64,000 bases of DNA from Citrobacter amalonaticus Y19 (GCF_000981805.1 NZ_CP011132.1:3038001-3102000); one strand, 5' to 3'. Shown: positions 17,621-26,694, numbered from the stretch's first letter. Numbers and translations are program-made. The notes: generated from the sequence alone by a model not told the origin.

Positions 17621-18523
17621 TTACCTCGATGAGTCTGCTAACGCAGCCCGTAAAAATCCCTGATGGGCGGCCAGTTTTTCTCGCGCCGCATCGGCGTTGA
17701 GGCCACTCAGCGCCATAAGAATGGCCGGTTTTACGTCAAAATCGGTCTGCTTCAGCAACGTCTGTGCCTCTGCGCGCGCAATGCCAGTGGCTTCAACCAC
17801 CATCCGGCACGCGCGGTCCATCAGCTTGATATTGGTGGCCTTCATATCCACCATCAGGTTCTGGTAAACCTTGCCAAACTTCACCATCGCCCCGGTGGAG
17901 ATCATGTTGAGCACCAGCTTTTGCGCGGTGCCAGACTTCAAGCGCGTTGAGCCGGTCAATGCTTCCGGCCCTACCACAGGAGAAATCGCGATGTCGGCTT
18001 CCCGGGCAATGGGCGAGTCGGGATTACAGGAGATAGCAACCGTGGTACAGCCCGTTTTACGGGCATATTTCAGTCCGCCGATGACATACGGCGTACGCCC
18101 TGAGGCCGCCAGTCCAACCACCAGATCCTGTGGCGCGAGGTTCAGGGCAATCAGATCGTCTTCACCGAGTTGCGCGTTGTCTTCTGCCCCTTCAACCGCT
18201 TTCAGTAATGCCCCCGGACCACCGGCAATCAGCCCCACCACCAGACCGTGAGGAACGCCAAACGTGGGGGGGCATTCAGACGCATCCAGCACGCCGAGTC
18301 GGCCGCTGGTCCCCGCGCCCATGTAGATAATCCGGCCACCGGATTTTAACGCTTCAGCCGCTGCATCGACGGCGCTCGCAACATCGGGCAATGTTGCTTT
18401 TACTGCTTCCGCTACCAGCGTATCCTGTTGATTAAAACGGTGAACCAGCTCCAGCGTCGACAGCGCATCGAGGTCCATTGTTTGCGGATTACGGGTTTCT
18501 GACACTAAAGCGCCGAGATTCAT
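17621..18523 (-). CDS. murQ: N-acetylmuramic acid 6-phosphate etherase
   Basis: 300-aa SIS-domain lyase that splits the lactyl ether of MurNAc-6-P to give GlcNAc-6-P and D-lactate in cell-wall recycling. The phosphosugar-binding motifs GAGTSGRLG (about 70-77) and GLAASGRTPYV are present, and catalytic Glu83 and Glu114 align with the E. coli enzyme. First gene of a murQ-murP-pgpC unit and divergent from the RpiR-family regulator. Confidence 0.96.
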   Translation of the reverse strand: MNLGALVSETRNPQTMDLDALSTLELVHRFNQQDTLVAEAVKATLPDVASAVDAAAEALKSGGRIIYMGAGTSGRLGVLDASECPPTFGVPHGLVVGLIAGGPGALLKAVEGAEDNAQLGEDDLIALNLAPQDLVVGLAASGRTPYVIGGLKYARKTGCTTVAISCNPDSPIAREADIAISPVVGPEALTGSTRLKSGTAQKLVLNMISTGAMVKFGKVYQNLMVDMKATNIKLMDRACRMVVEATGIARAEAQTLLKQTDFDVKPAILMALSGLNADAAREKLAAHQGFLRAALADSSR

Positions 18524-18568
18524 GTTTGCTCCTCAGGAATTTTTAATTCATATTAGCGGCCCATAATG

Positions 18569-18602
18569 GAATATAATATTCGTACAGGCGAGTGAAATTT
18601 CA
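18569..18602. promoter_or_regulatory. Palindromic operators between murQ and yfhH
   Basis: Two palindromes lie in the 116-bp divergent spacer: GAATATAATATTC (18569-18581) and TGAAATTTCA (18593-18602). RpiR-family regulators bind such AT-rich palindromes; binding by the adjacent YfhH is inference. Confidence 0.45.
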
Positions 18603-18639
18603 TTTTGTTGCCGCCATCACGTTTTCGCCAGGAGAGACC

Positions 18640-19488
18640 ATGAACTGTTTGATTCGCATCCGCCAGCGCTACCCGGGGTTTGCGCAAAGCGATAAAAAAC
18701 TCGCGGACTATCTTCTGATACAACCCGACGCCGCCCGCCACCTCAGCTCACAGCAGCTGGCGGCCGAAGCGGGCGTCAGCCAGTCGAGCGTGGTGAAGTT
18801 CGCGCAAAAGCTCGGCTATAAGGGATTCCCGGCGCTGAAACTGGCGATTAGCGAAGCGCTGGTCAGCAACCCGAACCCGCATTCCGTGCCGGTGCATAAC
18901 CAGATCCGCGGCGACGATCCTCTGCGTCTGGTTGGCGAGAAACTGATCAAAGAGAATGTGGCGGCGATGCATGCCACGCTGGATGTCAACGACGAAGAGA
19001 AGTTGACCGAAAGCGTGACGATGCTACGCAACGCCCGCCGGATTGTGTTAACCGGGATTGGCGCATCCGGCCTGGTGGCGCAGAATTTTGCCTGGAAACT
19101 GATGAAGATCGGCCTGAACGCCATTGTTGAGCGCGACATGCATGCGCTGTTGGCCACGGTACAGGCGCTGACGCCGGACTCCCTGCTGGTGGCGATTTCC
19201 TACAGCGGCGAACGTCGGGAGCTGAATCTGGCAGCAGAGGAAACCTTGCGCGTCGGGGGGCAGATCCTGGCGATCACCGGGTTCACGCCCAATGCGCTCC
19301 AGCAGCGCGCCAGCCACTGTCTGTATACCATCGCGGAAGAACAGGCCACCCGCAGCGCGGCTATCTCATCAACCCACGCGCAAATGATGCTCACCGACCT
19401 GCTTTTTATGGCGCTGGTTCAGCAGGATCTGGAGCACGCGCCTGAACGTATTCGCCACAGCGAGGCGCTGGTAAAAAAACTGGTCTGA
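18640..19488 (+). CDS. yfhH: RpiR/MurR-family transcriptional regulator YfhH
   Basis: 282 aa. An N-terminal HTH_6 domain (LAAEAGVSQSSVVKFAQKLGYKGFP) precedes a SIS sugar-phosphate-binding domain (GIGASGLVAQNFAWKL, SYSGERREL). Start at 18640 is preceded by GGAGAGACC and matches E. coli YfhH; the frame's earlier start at 18592 lies within the presumptive operator. Divergent placement to murQ-murP suggests control by MurNAc-6-P, as MurR does in E. coli. Specificity is not demonstrable here. Confidence 0.9.
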   Translation: MNCLIRIRQRYPGFAQSDKKLADYLLIQPDAARHLSSQQLAAEAGVSQSSVVKFAQKLGYKGFPALKLAISEALVSNPNPHSVPVHNQIRGDDPLRLVGEKLIKENVAAMHATLDVNDEEKLTESVTMLRNARRIVLTGIGASGLVAQNFAWKLMKIGLNAIVERDMHALLATVQALTPDSLLVAISYSGERRELNLAAEETLRVGGQILAITGFTPNALQQRASHCLYTIAEEQATRSAAISSTHAQMMLTDLLFMALVQQDLEHAPERIRHSEALVKKLV

Positions 19489-19543
19489 GCAAAGAATGCG
19501 CGTATAATGCCCGCCCGCTTTGTGTTGTTTTGAGAGTTTCCTG

Positions 19544-19804
19544 ATGGCCCTGTTAATCACTAAAAAATGCATCAATTGCGATATGTGCGAACCCGAATGC
19601 CCGAATGAGGCCATTTCGATGGGTGACAGCATCTATGAGATTAACAGCGACAAGTGCACCGAGTGCGTCGGGCATTACGACACGCCCACCTGCCAGAAGG
19701 TGTGCCCGATCCCTAATACGATCCTTAAAGATCCGGCACATGTCGAAACAGAAGAACAACTCTGGGACAAATTTGTCCAGATGCACCACGCCGATAAAAT
19801 CTAA
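19544..19804 (+). CDS. yfhL: YfhL ferredoxin, 2[4Fe-4S]
   Basis: 86-aa ferredoxin. Cys9, 12, 15 and 19 form one cluster motif; Cys38, 41, 50 and 54 form the second, with the long CVGHYDTPTC insertion of the Allochromatium type. A C-terminal helix follows. It is a low-potential electron carrier in the cytosol with partners poorly known. Start at 19544 fits homology. Its stop overlaps the acpS stop by 4 bp (convergent); the shoB-ohsC toxin locus found here in E. coli is absent. Confidence 0.95.
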   Translation: MALLITKKCINCDMCEPECPNEAISMGDSIYEINSDKCTECVGHYDTPTCQKVCPIPNTILKDPAHVETEEQLWDKFVQMHHADKI

Positions 19805-20181
19805 CTTTCGATAATGACCGTAGCGCAGGCATAGTGACGTTCATCGGCCAGCGTCACGTGCATATGCGCAACGCCCAGTTTCTCCGCCAGCGCGAGCGCC
19901 TCTCCCCATAATCGCAGGCGCGGTTTACCGAGCGCATCGTTAAAGACTTCAAACTGATTAAACGCCAGCCCGTTGCGGATACCGGTACCAAAGGCTTTCG
20001 CGGCGGCCTCTTTGACGGCAAAGCGTTTTGCCAGAAAACGCACCGGCTGCTGGTGCGTTTCCCAGATAGCCCATTCGTTAGCGCTAAGTACCCGTCTGGC
20101 AAGCCGGTCACCGGAGCGGGAGATCACCGCTTCAATACGCGCGATCTCCACGATATCGGTGCCTAACCCGAGAATGGCCAT
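19801..20181 (-). CDS. acpS: Holo-[acyl-carrier-protein] synthase
   Basis: 126 aa. Transfers 4'-phosphopantetheine from CoA to apo-ACP. The GLGTDIVEIARIE motif with Mg-binding Asp9 and the FAVKEAAAKAFGTG motif with the second acidic ligand (near Glu58) are present. Start overlaps the pdxJ stop by 1 nt, so it is the last gene of the recO-pdxJ-acpS run. Confidence 0.97.
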   Translation of the reverse strand: MAILGLGTDIVEIARIEAVISRSGDRLARRVLSANEWAIWETHQQPVRFLAKRFAVKEAAAKAFGTGIRNGLAFNQFEVFNDALGKPRLRLWGEALALAEKLGVAHMHVTLADERHYACATVIIES

Positions 20182-20912
20182 TAGCCGCGCGCTTCCAGCA
20201 ACAGACGTTTCATTTCCGCTACAGCCTCTTTCAACCCGCTCATCACCGCGCGACCAATGATCGCATGACCGATGTTCAGCTCGTGCATTTCCGGCAGTGC
20301 GGCGATGGCTTTGACATTATGATAGGTCAGACCGTGGCCCGCATTGACCTTCAGCCCCAGGCTCGCAGCGAAGGTGGCGGCTTTCGCGATGCGCGCCAGT
20401 TCCTGCGCCTGTTCCGCATCGGTTTTCGCATCCGCGTAACAACCGGTATGAATTTCAATGTACGGCGCGCCCACGTCAGCAGCCGCCTTGATTTGCGTTT
20501 CATCGGCGTCAATGAACAGAGAGACGAGGATCCCGGCGTCAGCCAGACGTTTGCAGGCATCACGCATTTTGTCGCGCTGTCCGGCCACGTCCAGCCCGCC
20601 TTCCGTGGTCACTTCCTGGCGCTTTTCCGGCACCAGGCAACAGAAATGCGGTTTGGTTTCAACGGCAATCGCCAGCATCTCTTCCGTCACCGCCATTTCC
20701 AGATTCATACGCGTGTCCAGCGTCTGTCGCAGAATGCGGACATCGCGGTCGGTAATGTGGCGGCGATCTTCACGTAAATGGACGGTGATACCATCAGCAC
20801 CCGCCTGCTCGGCAATGAATGCCGCCTGGACCGGATCCGGATACGCGGTGCCGCGCGCATTGCGTAACGTGGCAATGTGGTCAATGTTGACGCCTAACAG
20901 TAATTCAGCCAT
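20181..20912 (-). CDS. pdxJ: Pyridoxine 5'-phosphate synthase
   Basis: 243-aa TIM barrel that condenses 1-deoxyxylulose-5-phosphate with aminoacetone-3-phosphate to PNP, the last ring-forming step of vitamin B6 synthesis. Starts MAELLLGVNIDHIATLRNAR; VHLREDRRHI and VNAGHGLTYHNV active-site stretches are present. Start has CGAGGAT upstream and lies 16 bp after recO. Confidence 0.97.
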   Translation of the reverse strand: MAELLLGVNIDHIATLRNARGTAYPDPVQAAFIAEQAGADGITVHLREDRRHITDRDVRILRQTLDTRMNLEMAVTEEMLAIAVETKPHFCCLVPEKRQEVTTEGGLDVAGQRDKMRDACKRLADAGILVSLFIDADETQIKAAADVGAPYIEIHTGCYADAKTDAEQAQELARIAKAATFAASLGLKVNAGHGLTYHNVKAIAALPEMHELNIGHAIIGRAVMSGLKEAVAEMKRLLLEARG

Positions 20913-20928
20913 GACAATCCTCGTGATT

Positions 20929-21639
20929 TTATGTTCGCTTCGGCATGAACTGCCGGAATAATTCGCGGCTCTTTAAGGGCTTACCACCAAGATACGGCTT
21001 CAGCGCTATGCGGGTAAAGCGTTTCGCCGCGCGCAACGTATCAATATCCGGAAATTCGCGTTCTGCCAGCGCCCGCAGATGGCGTCCGGTAAAGGTACTG
21101 TTGTCGATAACGATGCTGGCAATAAAGCCTTTCTCCTCGCGGTAGCGGTAGGTCATGGTGTCATCCACCGGCTCGCCGCTGCCCGCACAGTGCAGGAAAT
21201 CAACCCCATAACCGAGATGACCGAGCAGCGCCAGTTCAAAACGGCGCAGCACAGGCTCCGGCGTTCCCGTTGCCCCCGCCAGTGCCTGAATGCAGTGCAG
21301 GTAATCGAAGAAGAGTGCAGAAAAGCGGGTTTCGTGCTCCAGCACGCGAGCAAGCAGCTCATTGACGTACAGGCCGCTGTATAACGTGATACCGCTCAGA
21401 GGGAGTGCCAGAGAAACGGCTTCCGCGCTACGCAGCGTTTTGACTTCGCCACGTCCACCAAAGCGGACTAACAGGGGGGTAAAAGGCTGGAGAGCGCCTT
21501 TCAGATTAGAGCGTTTAGAACGTGCGCCTTTGGCTACAAGGCGCACACGACCCGACTCTTCCGTGAAGACGTCCAGCATCAGGCTGGTTTCGCTCCAGGG
21601 ACGACTGTGCAGGACAAATGCGCGCTGCCAGCCCTCCAT
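20929..21639 (-). CDS. recO: DNA repair protein RecO
   Basis: 236 aa. RecO loads RecA onto SSB-coated ssDNA with RecR (RecFOR pathway) and anneals strands. The N-terminal OB-fold (AFVLHSRPWSETSLMLDVFTEE) and a helical domain with HCAGSGEP are seen. The C-terminus ends at MPKRT, about six residues shorter than E. coli RecO. I use the second of two adjacent ATGs (21639), as in E. coli. Upstream lies a boxC repeat. Confidence 0.95.
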   Translation of the reverse strand: MEGWQRAFVLHSRPWSETSLMLDVFTEESGRVRLVAKGARSKRSNLKGALQPFTPLLVRFGGRGEVKTLRSAEAVSLALPLSGITLYSGLYVNELLARVLEHETRFSALFFDYLHCIQALAGATGTPEPVLRRFELALLGHLGYGVDFLHCAGSGEPVDDTMTYRYREEKGFIASIVIDNSTFTGRHLRALAEREFPDIDTLRAAKRFTRIALKPYLGGKPLKSRELFRQFMPKRT

Positions 21640-21649
21640 CATAATACTC

Positions 21650-21770
21650 GTCGTCTTTCAAGTTGCAGGTGCGTTGGCTGCGCCCGATCACCCCAGTCAC
21701 TTGACTTCCGTAAGCCCCGGGGATTCGCGGTCTTGCCGCCTGCCTGCACCTCGAAAGCCATAGAGTATTA
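21650..21770. repeat. boxC-type intergenic repeat between era and recO
   Basis: Imperfect long dyad with TTCAAGTTGCAGGTGCGTT at one side, CACCCCAGTCAC and CCCCGGGGATTC in the middle and CTGCACCTCGAA at the other side. It matches the enterobacterial boxC family. The same unit recurs in opposite orientation at about 29590-29697. Confidence 0.75.
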
Positions 21771-21773
21771 CTA

Positions 21774-22676
21774 CTAGTCTTCGCCGTAACCGAGACTGCG
21801 CAGTGCGCGTTCGTCATCGGCCCAGCCGGATTTCACTTTCACCCACAGTTCAAGGTGAACCGGGGCTTCAAACATGTCCTGCATGTCTTTACGCGCTTCA
21901 ATACCAATGGTCTTGATTTTGGCCCCTTTGTTACCAATGACCATCTTCTTCTGTCCTTCGCGTTCGACGAGGATCAGCCCGTTGATATCGTAACCACCGC
22001 GTTCGTTAGTAATGAAACGTTCGATTTCCACGGTCACGGAGTACGGCAGTTCAGCGCCAAGGAAGCGCATCAGCTTTTCACGGATGATTTCAGAAGCCAT
22101 AAAGCGCTGTGAACGATCGGTGATGTAATCTTCCGGGAAGTGATGCTCCGCTTCCGGCAGATGCTTACGCACGATGCCCGCAACGGTGTCAACATTCATC
22201 CCGGTTTCCGCAGAGATGGGTACGATGTCGAGGAAGTCCATCTGACTTGCCAGGAACTGCAGGTGCGGCAGCAGGTCGGCTTTATCCTGCACGTTATCCA
22301 CTTTGTTGACGGCCAGAATCACCGGCGCTTTACCGTCACGCAGTTTGTTGAGCACCATCTCGTCGTCCGCAGTCCAGCGAGTGCCTTCCACCACAAAGAT
22401 CACCAGTTCAACATCCCCAATGGAGCTGCTGGCCGCTTTGTTCATCAGACGGTTAATCGCGCGTTTTTCTTCCATGTGCAGACCCGGGGTATCGACATAA
22501 ATCGCCTGCCATGCCCCTTCGGTATGGATCCCGACAATGCGGTGACGCGTGGTCTGCGCTTTACGGGAGGTGATCGAGATCTTCTGCCCGAGCAGATTGT
22601 TCAACAGCGTGGATTTACCAACGTTCGGGCGACCGACGATGGCAATAAATCCGCAGTACGTTTTTTCGTCGCTCAT
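21774..22676 (-). CDS. era: GTPase Era
   Basis: 300 aa. Ras-like GTPase with P-loop GRPNVGKS at 15-22, DTPG switch II, NKVD (G4) and a C-terminal KH domain (KMVIGNKGAKIKTIG) that binds the 3' end of 16S rRNA during 30S maturation. Start overlaps the rnc stop by 4 bp, as in the E. coli rnc-era operon. Confidence 0.98.
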   Translation of the reverse strand: MSDEKTYCGFIAIVGRPNVGKSTLLNNLLGQKISITSRKAQTTRHRIVGIHTEGAWQAIYVDTPGLHMEEKRAINRLMNKAASSSIGDVELVIFVVEGTRWTADDEMVLNKLRDGKAPVILAVNKVDNVQDKADLLPHLQFLASQMDFLDIVPISAETGMNVDTVAGIVRKHLPEAEHHFPEDYITDRSQRFMASEIIREKLMRFLGAELPYSVTVEIERFITNERGGYDINGLILVEREGQKKMVIGNKGAKIKTIGIEARKDMQDMFEAPVHLELWVKVKSGWADDERALRSLGYGED

Positions 22677-23353
22677 TCCAGCTCCAGTTTTTTTAACGCC
22701 TGTTCGGCGGCAGCCTGTTCCGCCTTGCGACGGCTTGAACCTGTGCCAACCACCGGTTCACTCAGGCCGCTAACCTGGCAGTGGATAGTAAATTCCTGAT
22801 CGTGCGCTTCACCACGCACCTGCACCACCAGATAAGACGGCAGCGGCAGATGGCGACCCTGCAAATATTCCTGCAAACGCGTTTTCGGATCTTTTTGTTT
22901 ATCGCCCGGGCTGATTTCGTCCAGACGAGTCTGATACCAGTTGAGGATCAGCTTTTCGACGGTCTGAATATCGCTGTCGAGGAAAACCCCGCCAATCAGC
23001 GCTTCGACGGTATCGGCCAGAATCGATTCGCGACGAAATCCGCCGCTTTTCAGTTCGCCCGGCCCTAAGCGCAAACACTCACCCAGATCGAACTCACGGG
23101 CTAATTCAGCCAGCGTATTACCGCGCACCAGCGTCGCGCGCATACGACTCATATCACCCTCGTCCACACGCGGGAAGCGGTGATAGAGCGCATTTGCAAT
23201 CACAAAACTTAAAATTGAGTCGCCAAGAAATTCTAAACGCTCGTTATGTTTGCTGCTGGCACTGCGGTGGGTTAATGCCTGCTGCAACAACTCCTGATGA
23301 GTAAAAGTGTAGCCCAGCTTCCGTTGAAGCCGATTAATTACGATGGGGTTCAT
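22673..23353 (-). CDS. rnc: Ribonuclease III
   Basis: 226 aa. Cleaves double-stranded RNA, including rRNA precursors. Signature ERLEFLGDSIL at 38-48 holds Glu41 and Asp45, and the C-terminal dsRBD (about 155-226) contains SSRRKAEQAAAEQALKKL. Expression is probably autoregulated through the leader hairpin at 23387-23481. Confidence 0.98.
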   Translation of the reverse strand: MNPIVINRLQRKLGYTFTHQELLQQALTHRSASSKHNERLEFLGDSILSFVIANALYHRFPRVDEGDMSRMRATLVRGNTLAELAREFDLGECLRLGPGELKSGGFRRESILADTVEALIGGVFLDSDIQTVEKLILNWYQTRLDEISPGDKQKDPKTRLQEYLQGRHLPLPSYLVVQVRGEAHDQEFTIHCQVSGLSEPVVGTGSSRRKAEQAAAEQALKKLELE

Positions 23354-23386
23354 GCGATACCAATAAATAAATGCGTCAACAATTCA

Positions 23387-23481
23387 GCACACGAAACAGA
23401 CCTGATATACGTAGCATTTTATCGGCCGCGTTAAGCAGCTTATGTACGCTCATATAGGGGGACCAACGCTGTTTCGTGTGC
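23387..23481 (-). promoter_or_regulatory. rnc leader stem-loop (rncO-like RNase III site)
   Basis: A perfect 13-bp inverted repeat, GCACACGAAACAG (23387-23399) and CTGTTTCGTGTGC (23469-23481), brackets 69 nt in the 5' leader of rnc. In E. coli RNase III cuts such a stem in its own leader and destabilises the message. Identity as rncO is by position and structure. Confidence 0.75.
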
Positions 23482-23580
23482 CGTGGCGACCAGGAGGCGC
23501 CAACCTGAAACTTCGGGGGAATATTCTATACACAACGACAAGGGATGTCGTTAGCCTGGGCGGATTTATCGAAGAAATAA

Positions 23581-23613
23581 TTCATGTTGCCGTCGTTATG
23601 ACGACAACATGAA
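23581..23613 (-). terminator. Hairpin downstream of lepB
   Basis: TTCATGTTG-c-CGTC / GACG-a-CAACATGAA, 13 pairs with one mismatch and a 5-nt loop, 13 bp past the lepB stop. On the minus strand it is followed by TTATTTCTT. It may attenuate lepA-lepB transcription before rnc or protect the mRNA 3' end. Confidence 0.55.
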
Positions 23614-23626
23614 CGATTCGCGGCAA

Positions 23627-24601
23627 TTAGTGGATACCACCGATGCGGCTTAAACGAACGCCAGTAGGCCATTCGCCTTCTTGTTTGTCGAAACTCATCC
23701 AGATGGCAGTGGCTTTACCGACCAGATTCGCTTCAGGGACAAAACCCCAATAACGGCTGTCTGCGCTATTATCACGGTTGTCGCCCATCATGAAGTATTG
23801 TCCCGGCGGCACAATCCAGGTCGCCAGCGGCTGGCCAGACTGCTGGTAATACATCCCCACCTGATCCTGAGCAATCGGCACGGTCAGAATGCGGTGCGTC
23901 ACGTCACCCAGCGTCTCTTTACGCTCAGACAGACGAATACCGTTCTCTTTCGTTTCGCTCAGGGGGATCTCGAAGAAACCACTGGTCGCCTCCCCACCGT
24001 TACGACGTGCAAACGTCTGCACAAAATCGCTCGGCTGAACGTCGCTATAGGTGACCGGTAACGCGTTTTCACACGCCTGGCCCGAACGACAGCCCGGTTG
24101 AATAGTGACTTCTTTCGCGACCGGATCATAAGTCACTTTATCGCCAGGCAAACCGACCGCCCGCTTGATGTAGTCAAGACGCGGATCTTCCGGGTATTTA
24201 AAGACCACGATATCACCACGCTGCGGATGGCCTGTTTCGATCAACGTTTTCTGGTAAATCGGATCTTTAATACCATAGGCGAATTTCTCCACCAGGATAA
24301 AATCCCCGATCAACAGTGTCGGCATCATCGAACCCGACGGGATCTGGAAAGGTTCATAGATAAATGAACGCACGACCAGCACAATAGCCAGCACCGGAAA
24401 AACCGAGGCACCGGTTTCCAGCCAGCCAGGCTTCGGCGACACTTTCTTCAGCGTTGCCTTATCCAGTGAATCTCCGGCAGCAGCCTGCGCTGCCGCCTGA
24501 CGCTCCCGACGTTTTGGCGCGAAGATAAATTTATCCACGCACCACAACATGCCCGTGACCAATGTGGCAATCACCAGAATCAGGGCAAACATATTCGCCA
24601 T
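23627..24601 (-). CDS. lepB: Signal peptidase I
   Basis: 324 aa. Two N-terminal membrane segments (about 4-22 and 62-77), then a periplasmic protease with nucleophile Ser91 in IPSGSMMPTL and general base Lys146 in DYIKRAVGLPGD. GDNRDNSADSRYWG is the conserved box E. It removes signal peptides from exported proteins. It lies 16 bp downstream of lepA. Confidence 0.98.
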   Translation of the reverse strand: MANMFALILVIATLVTGMLWCVDKFIFAPKRRERQAAAQAAAGDSLDKATLKKVSPKPGWLETGASVFPVLAIVLVVRSFIYEPFQIPSGSMMPTLLIGDFILVEKFAYGIKDPIYQKTLIETGHPQRGDIVVFKYPEDPRLDYIKRAVGLPGDKVTYDPVAKEVTIQPGCRSGQACENALPVTYSDVQPSDFVQTFARRNGGEATSGFFEIPLSETKENGIRLSERKETLGDVTHRILTVPIAQDQVGMYYQQSGQPLATWIVPPGQYFMMGDNRDNSADSRYWGFVPEANLVGKATAIWMSFDKQEGEWPTGVRLSRIGGIH

Positions 24602-24617
24602 GCCAACTCCTTAAGGA

Positions 24618-26417
24618 TTATTTGCTGTCTTTGCCGACATGCAGAATGGCGAGGAACGCTTCCTGAGGCAGTTCAACGTTACCGATCTGCTTCATACGCT
24701 TCTTACCTTCTTTCTGCTTCTGCAGCAGCTTTTTCTTACGGCTGATATCACCGCCATAGCATTTTGCCAGAACGTTTTTACGCAACTGTTTCACGGTAGA
24801 ACGCGCGATAATGTGTGTACCGATCGCCGCCTGAATCGCGATATCGAACTGCTGACGTGGGATCAATTCTTTCATCTTCTCTACCAGCTCACGACCACGA
24901 CTCTGCGAGTTATCACGGTGAGTGATCAGCGCCAGCGCATCGACTCGTTCGTTGTTGATCAAGACATCAACACGCACCATGTCGGAGGTCTGGAAGCGTT
25001 TGAAGTTGTAATCCAGCGATGCATAACCGCGCGACGTGGATTTCAGACGATCGAAGAAGTCGAGTACCACTTCAGCCATCGGGATTTCATAGGTCAGCGC
25101 CACCTGGTTACCGTGGTAAACCATGTTGGTCTGCACGCCGCGTTTCTCAATACACAGGGTAATCACGTTACCGAGGTAAGCCTGAGGCAGCAGCATATGA
25201 CATTCCGCAATCGGCTCGCGCAGTTCGTAGATGTTATTCAACGGCGGCAGCTTGGACGGACTGTCGACGTAGATCGTCTCTTTCGCCGTGGTTTCGACTT
25301 CATACACGACGGTCGGCGCGGTGGTGATCAGGTCCAGATCGTATTCACGTTCCAGACGTTCCTGAATGATCTCCATGTGCAACAGGCCGAGGAAGCCACA
25401 GCGGAAGCCGAAGCCCAGCGCGGTAGAACTTTCTGGCTCATAGAACAGAGAGGCGTCGTTGAGGCTCAGTTTGCCAAGGGCATCGCGGAAGTTCTCGTAG
25501 TCATCAGAACTGACCGGGAACAGCCCCGCGTAAACCTGCGGTTTTACCTTTTTGAAACCTGGCAGCGCTTTTTCTGCCGGGTTGCGTGCCTGAGTCAGGG
25601 TATCGCCAACCGGTGCGCCGAGAATGTCTTTAATGGCGCACACCAGCCAACCTACCTCGCCGCATTTCAGTTCGGTGCGATCAACCTGTTTTGGCGTGAA
25701 GATCCCCAGACGGTCCGCGTTATAGGTCTGACCGGTGCTCATCACTTTAATTTTATCGCCTTTGCGCAGGGTGCCATTTTTAATACGCACCAGCGAGACA
25801 ACGCCGAGATAGTTATCGAACCAGGAGTCGATGATCAGCGCCTGTAACGGGCCATCCGGATCGCCTTCCGGAGGCGGAATATCACGCACCAGACGTTCCA
25901 GAACGTCGGTCACGCCCACACCCGTTTTCGCCGAGCAGCGCACGGCATCGGTCGCATCAATACCGACGATGTCTTCAATCTCTTCGGCGACACGCTCAGG
26001 ATCGGCGGCTGGCAGGTCAATTTTGTTGAGGACCGGCACCACTTCGAGATCCATTTCCATCGCGGTGTAGCAGTTTGCCAGGGTTTGCGCTTCTACACCC
26101 TGCCCGGCATCTACCACCAGCAAAGCGCCTTCGCAGGCGGCAAGCGAACGCGAAACTTCATACGAGAAGTCAACGTGGCCTGGGGTGTCGATGAAGTTAA
26201 GCTGGTAAGTTTCACCATTAGCGGATTTGAAATCGAGCGTTACGCTCTGCGCTTTGATAGTAATACCGCGCTCACGCTCAAGATCCATCGAGTCGAGAAC
26301 CTGCGCTTCCATTTCACGGTCAGACAGGCCACCGCAGATCTGGATAATACGGTCAGACAGCGTCGATTTACCGTGGTCGATGTGAGCAATGATCGAAAAG
26401 TTACGTATGTTCTTCAT
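24618..26417 (-). CDS. lepA: Elongation factor 4
   Basis: 599-aa translational GTPase. G1 AHIDHGKST, GHVDF and NKID are present, then domains II, III/V and the unique LepA C-terminal domain ending KDSK. It acts on ribosomes and is linked to 30S assembly and to back-translocation in vitro. First gene of lepA-lepB. Confidence 0.98.
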   Translation of the reverse strand: MKNIRNFSIIAHIDHGKSTLSDRIIQICGGLSDREMEAQVLDSMDLERERGITIKAQSVTLDFKSANGETYQLNFIDTPGHVDFSYEVSRSLAACEGALLVVDAGQGVEAQTLANCYTAMEMDLEVVPVLNKIDLPAADPERVAEEIEDIVGIDATDAVRCSAKTGVGVTDVLERLVRDIPPPEGDPDGPLQALIIDSWFDNYLGVVSLVRIKNGTLRKGDKIKVMSTGQTYNADRLGIFTPKQVDRTELKCGEVGWLVCAIKDILGAPVGDTLTQARNPAEKALPGFKKVKPQVYAGLFPVSSDDYENFRDALGKLSLNDASLFYEPESSTALGFGFRCGFLGLLHMEIIQERLEREYDLDLITTAPTVVYEVETTAKETIYVDSPSKLPPLNNIYELREPIAECHMLLPQAYLGNVITLCIEKRGVQTNMVYHGNQVALTYEIPMAEVVLDFFDRLKSTSRGYASLDYNFKRFQTSDMVRVDVLINNERVDALALITHRDNSQSRGRELVEKMKELIPRQQFDIAIQAAIGTHIIARSTVKQLRKNVLAKCYGGDISRKKKLLQKQKEGKKRMKQIGNVELPQEAFLAILHVGKDSK

Positions 26418-26609
26418 ATAGTGTAATTATTGTGCCTTACGCCTGGTTGGACAGGCTTTGAGAAGTCGCTGTTCTGAGCTTAACGTCTGTTTAACTGAAA
26501 CGCCGCATTCTACACTACAACGCGAAGGCGAGGAAACGTTCATAGAGTCAGGATAGCGGGAACTGGAAACGGCATCGCTTTTCTGATGTAAAACATCGTA
26601 AGAGAAGCA

Positions 26610-26694
26610 CGATGCCCGATGGCGCAAGCTTATTGGGCCTACTGGACTTGCCGATCGTTTGTAGGCCGGATAAGGCTAAGCCGCCATCCGGCAA
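26610..26694. repeat. REP/BIME element between rseC and lepA
   Basis: A pair of REP units: GCCCGATGGCG...TTGGGCC (26613-26639) and GTAGGCCGGATAAGGC...GCCATCCGGCA (26661-26693). The copies are inverted, a typical extragenic BIME in an enterobacterial 3' region. Confidence 0.85.

Noticed and set aside
24639..25847. 402-codon plus-strand frame opposite lepA
   Set aside because: Antisense shadow of lepA; no RBS or recognisable domain.
26610..26694. Small RNA gene between lepA and rseC
   Set aside because: The structure there is explained by a REP/BIME pair.
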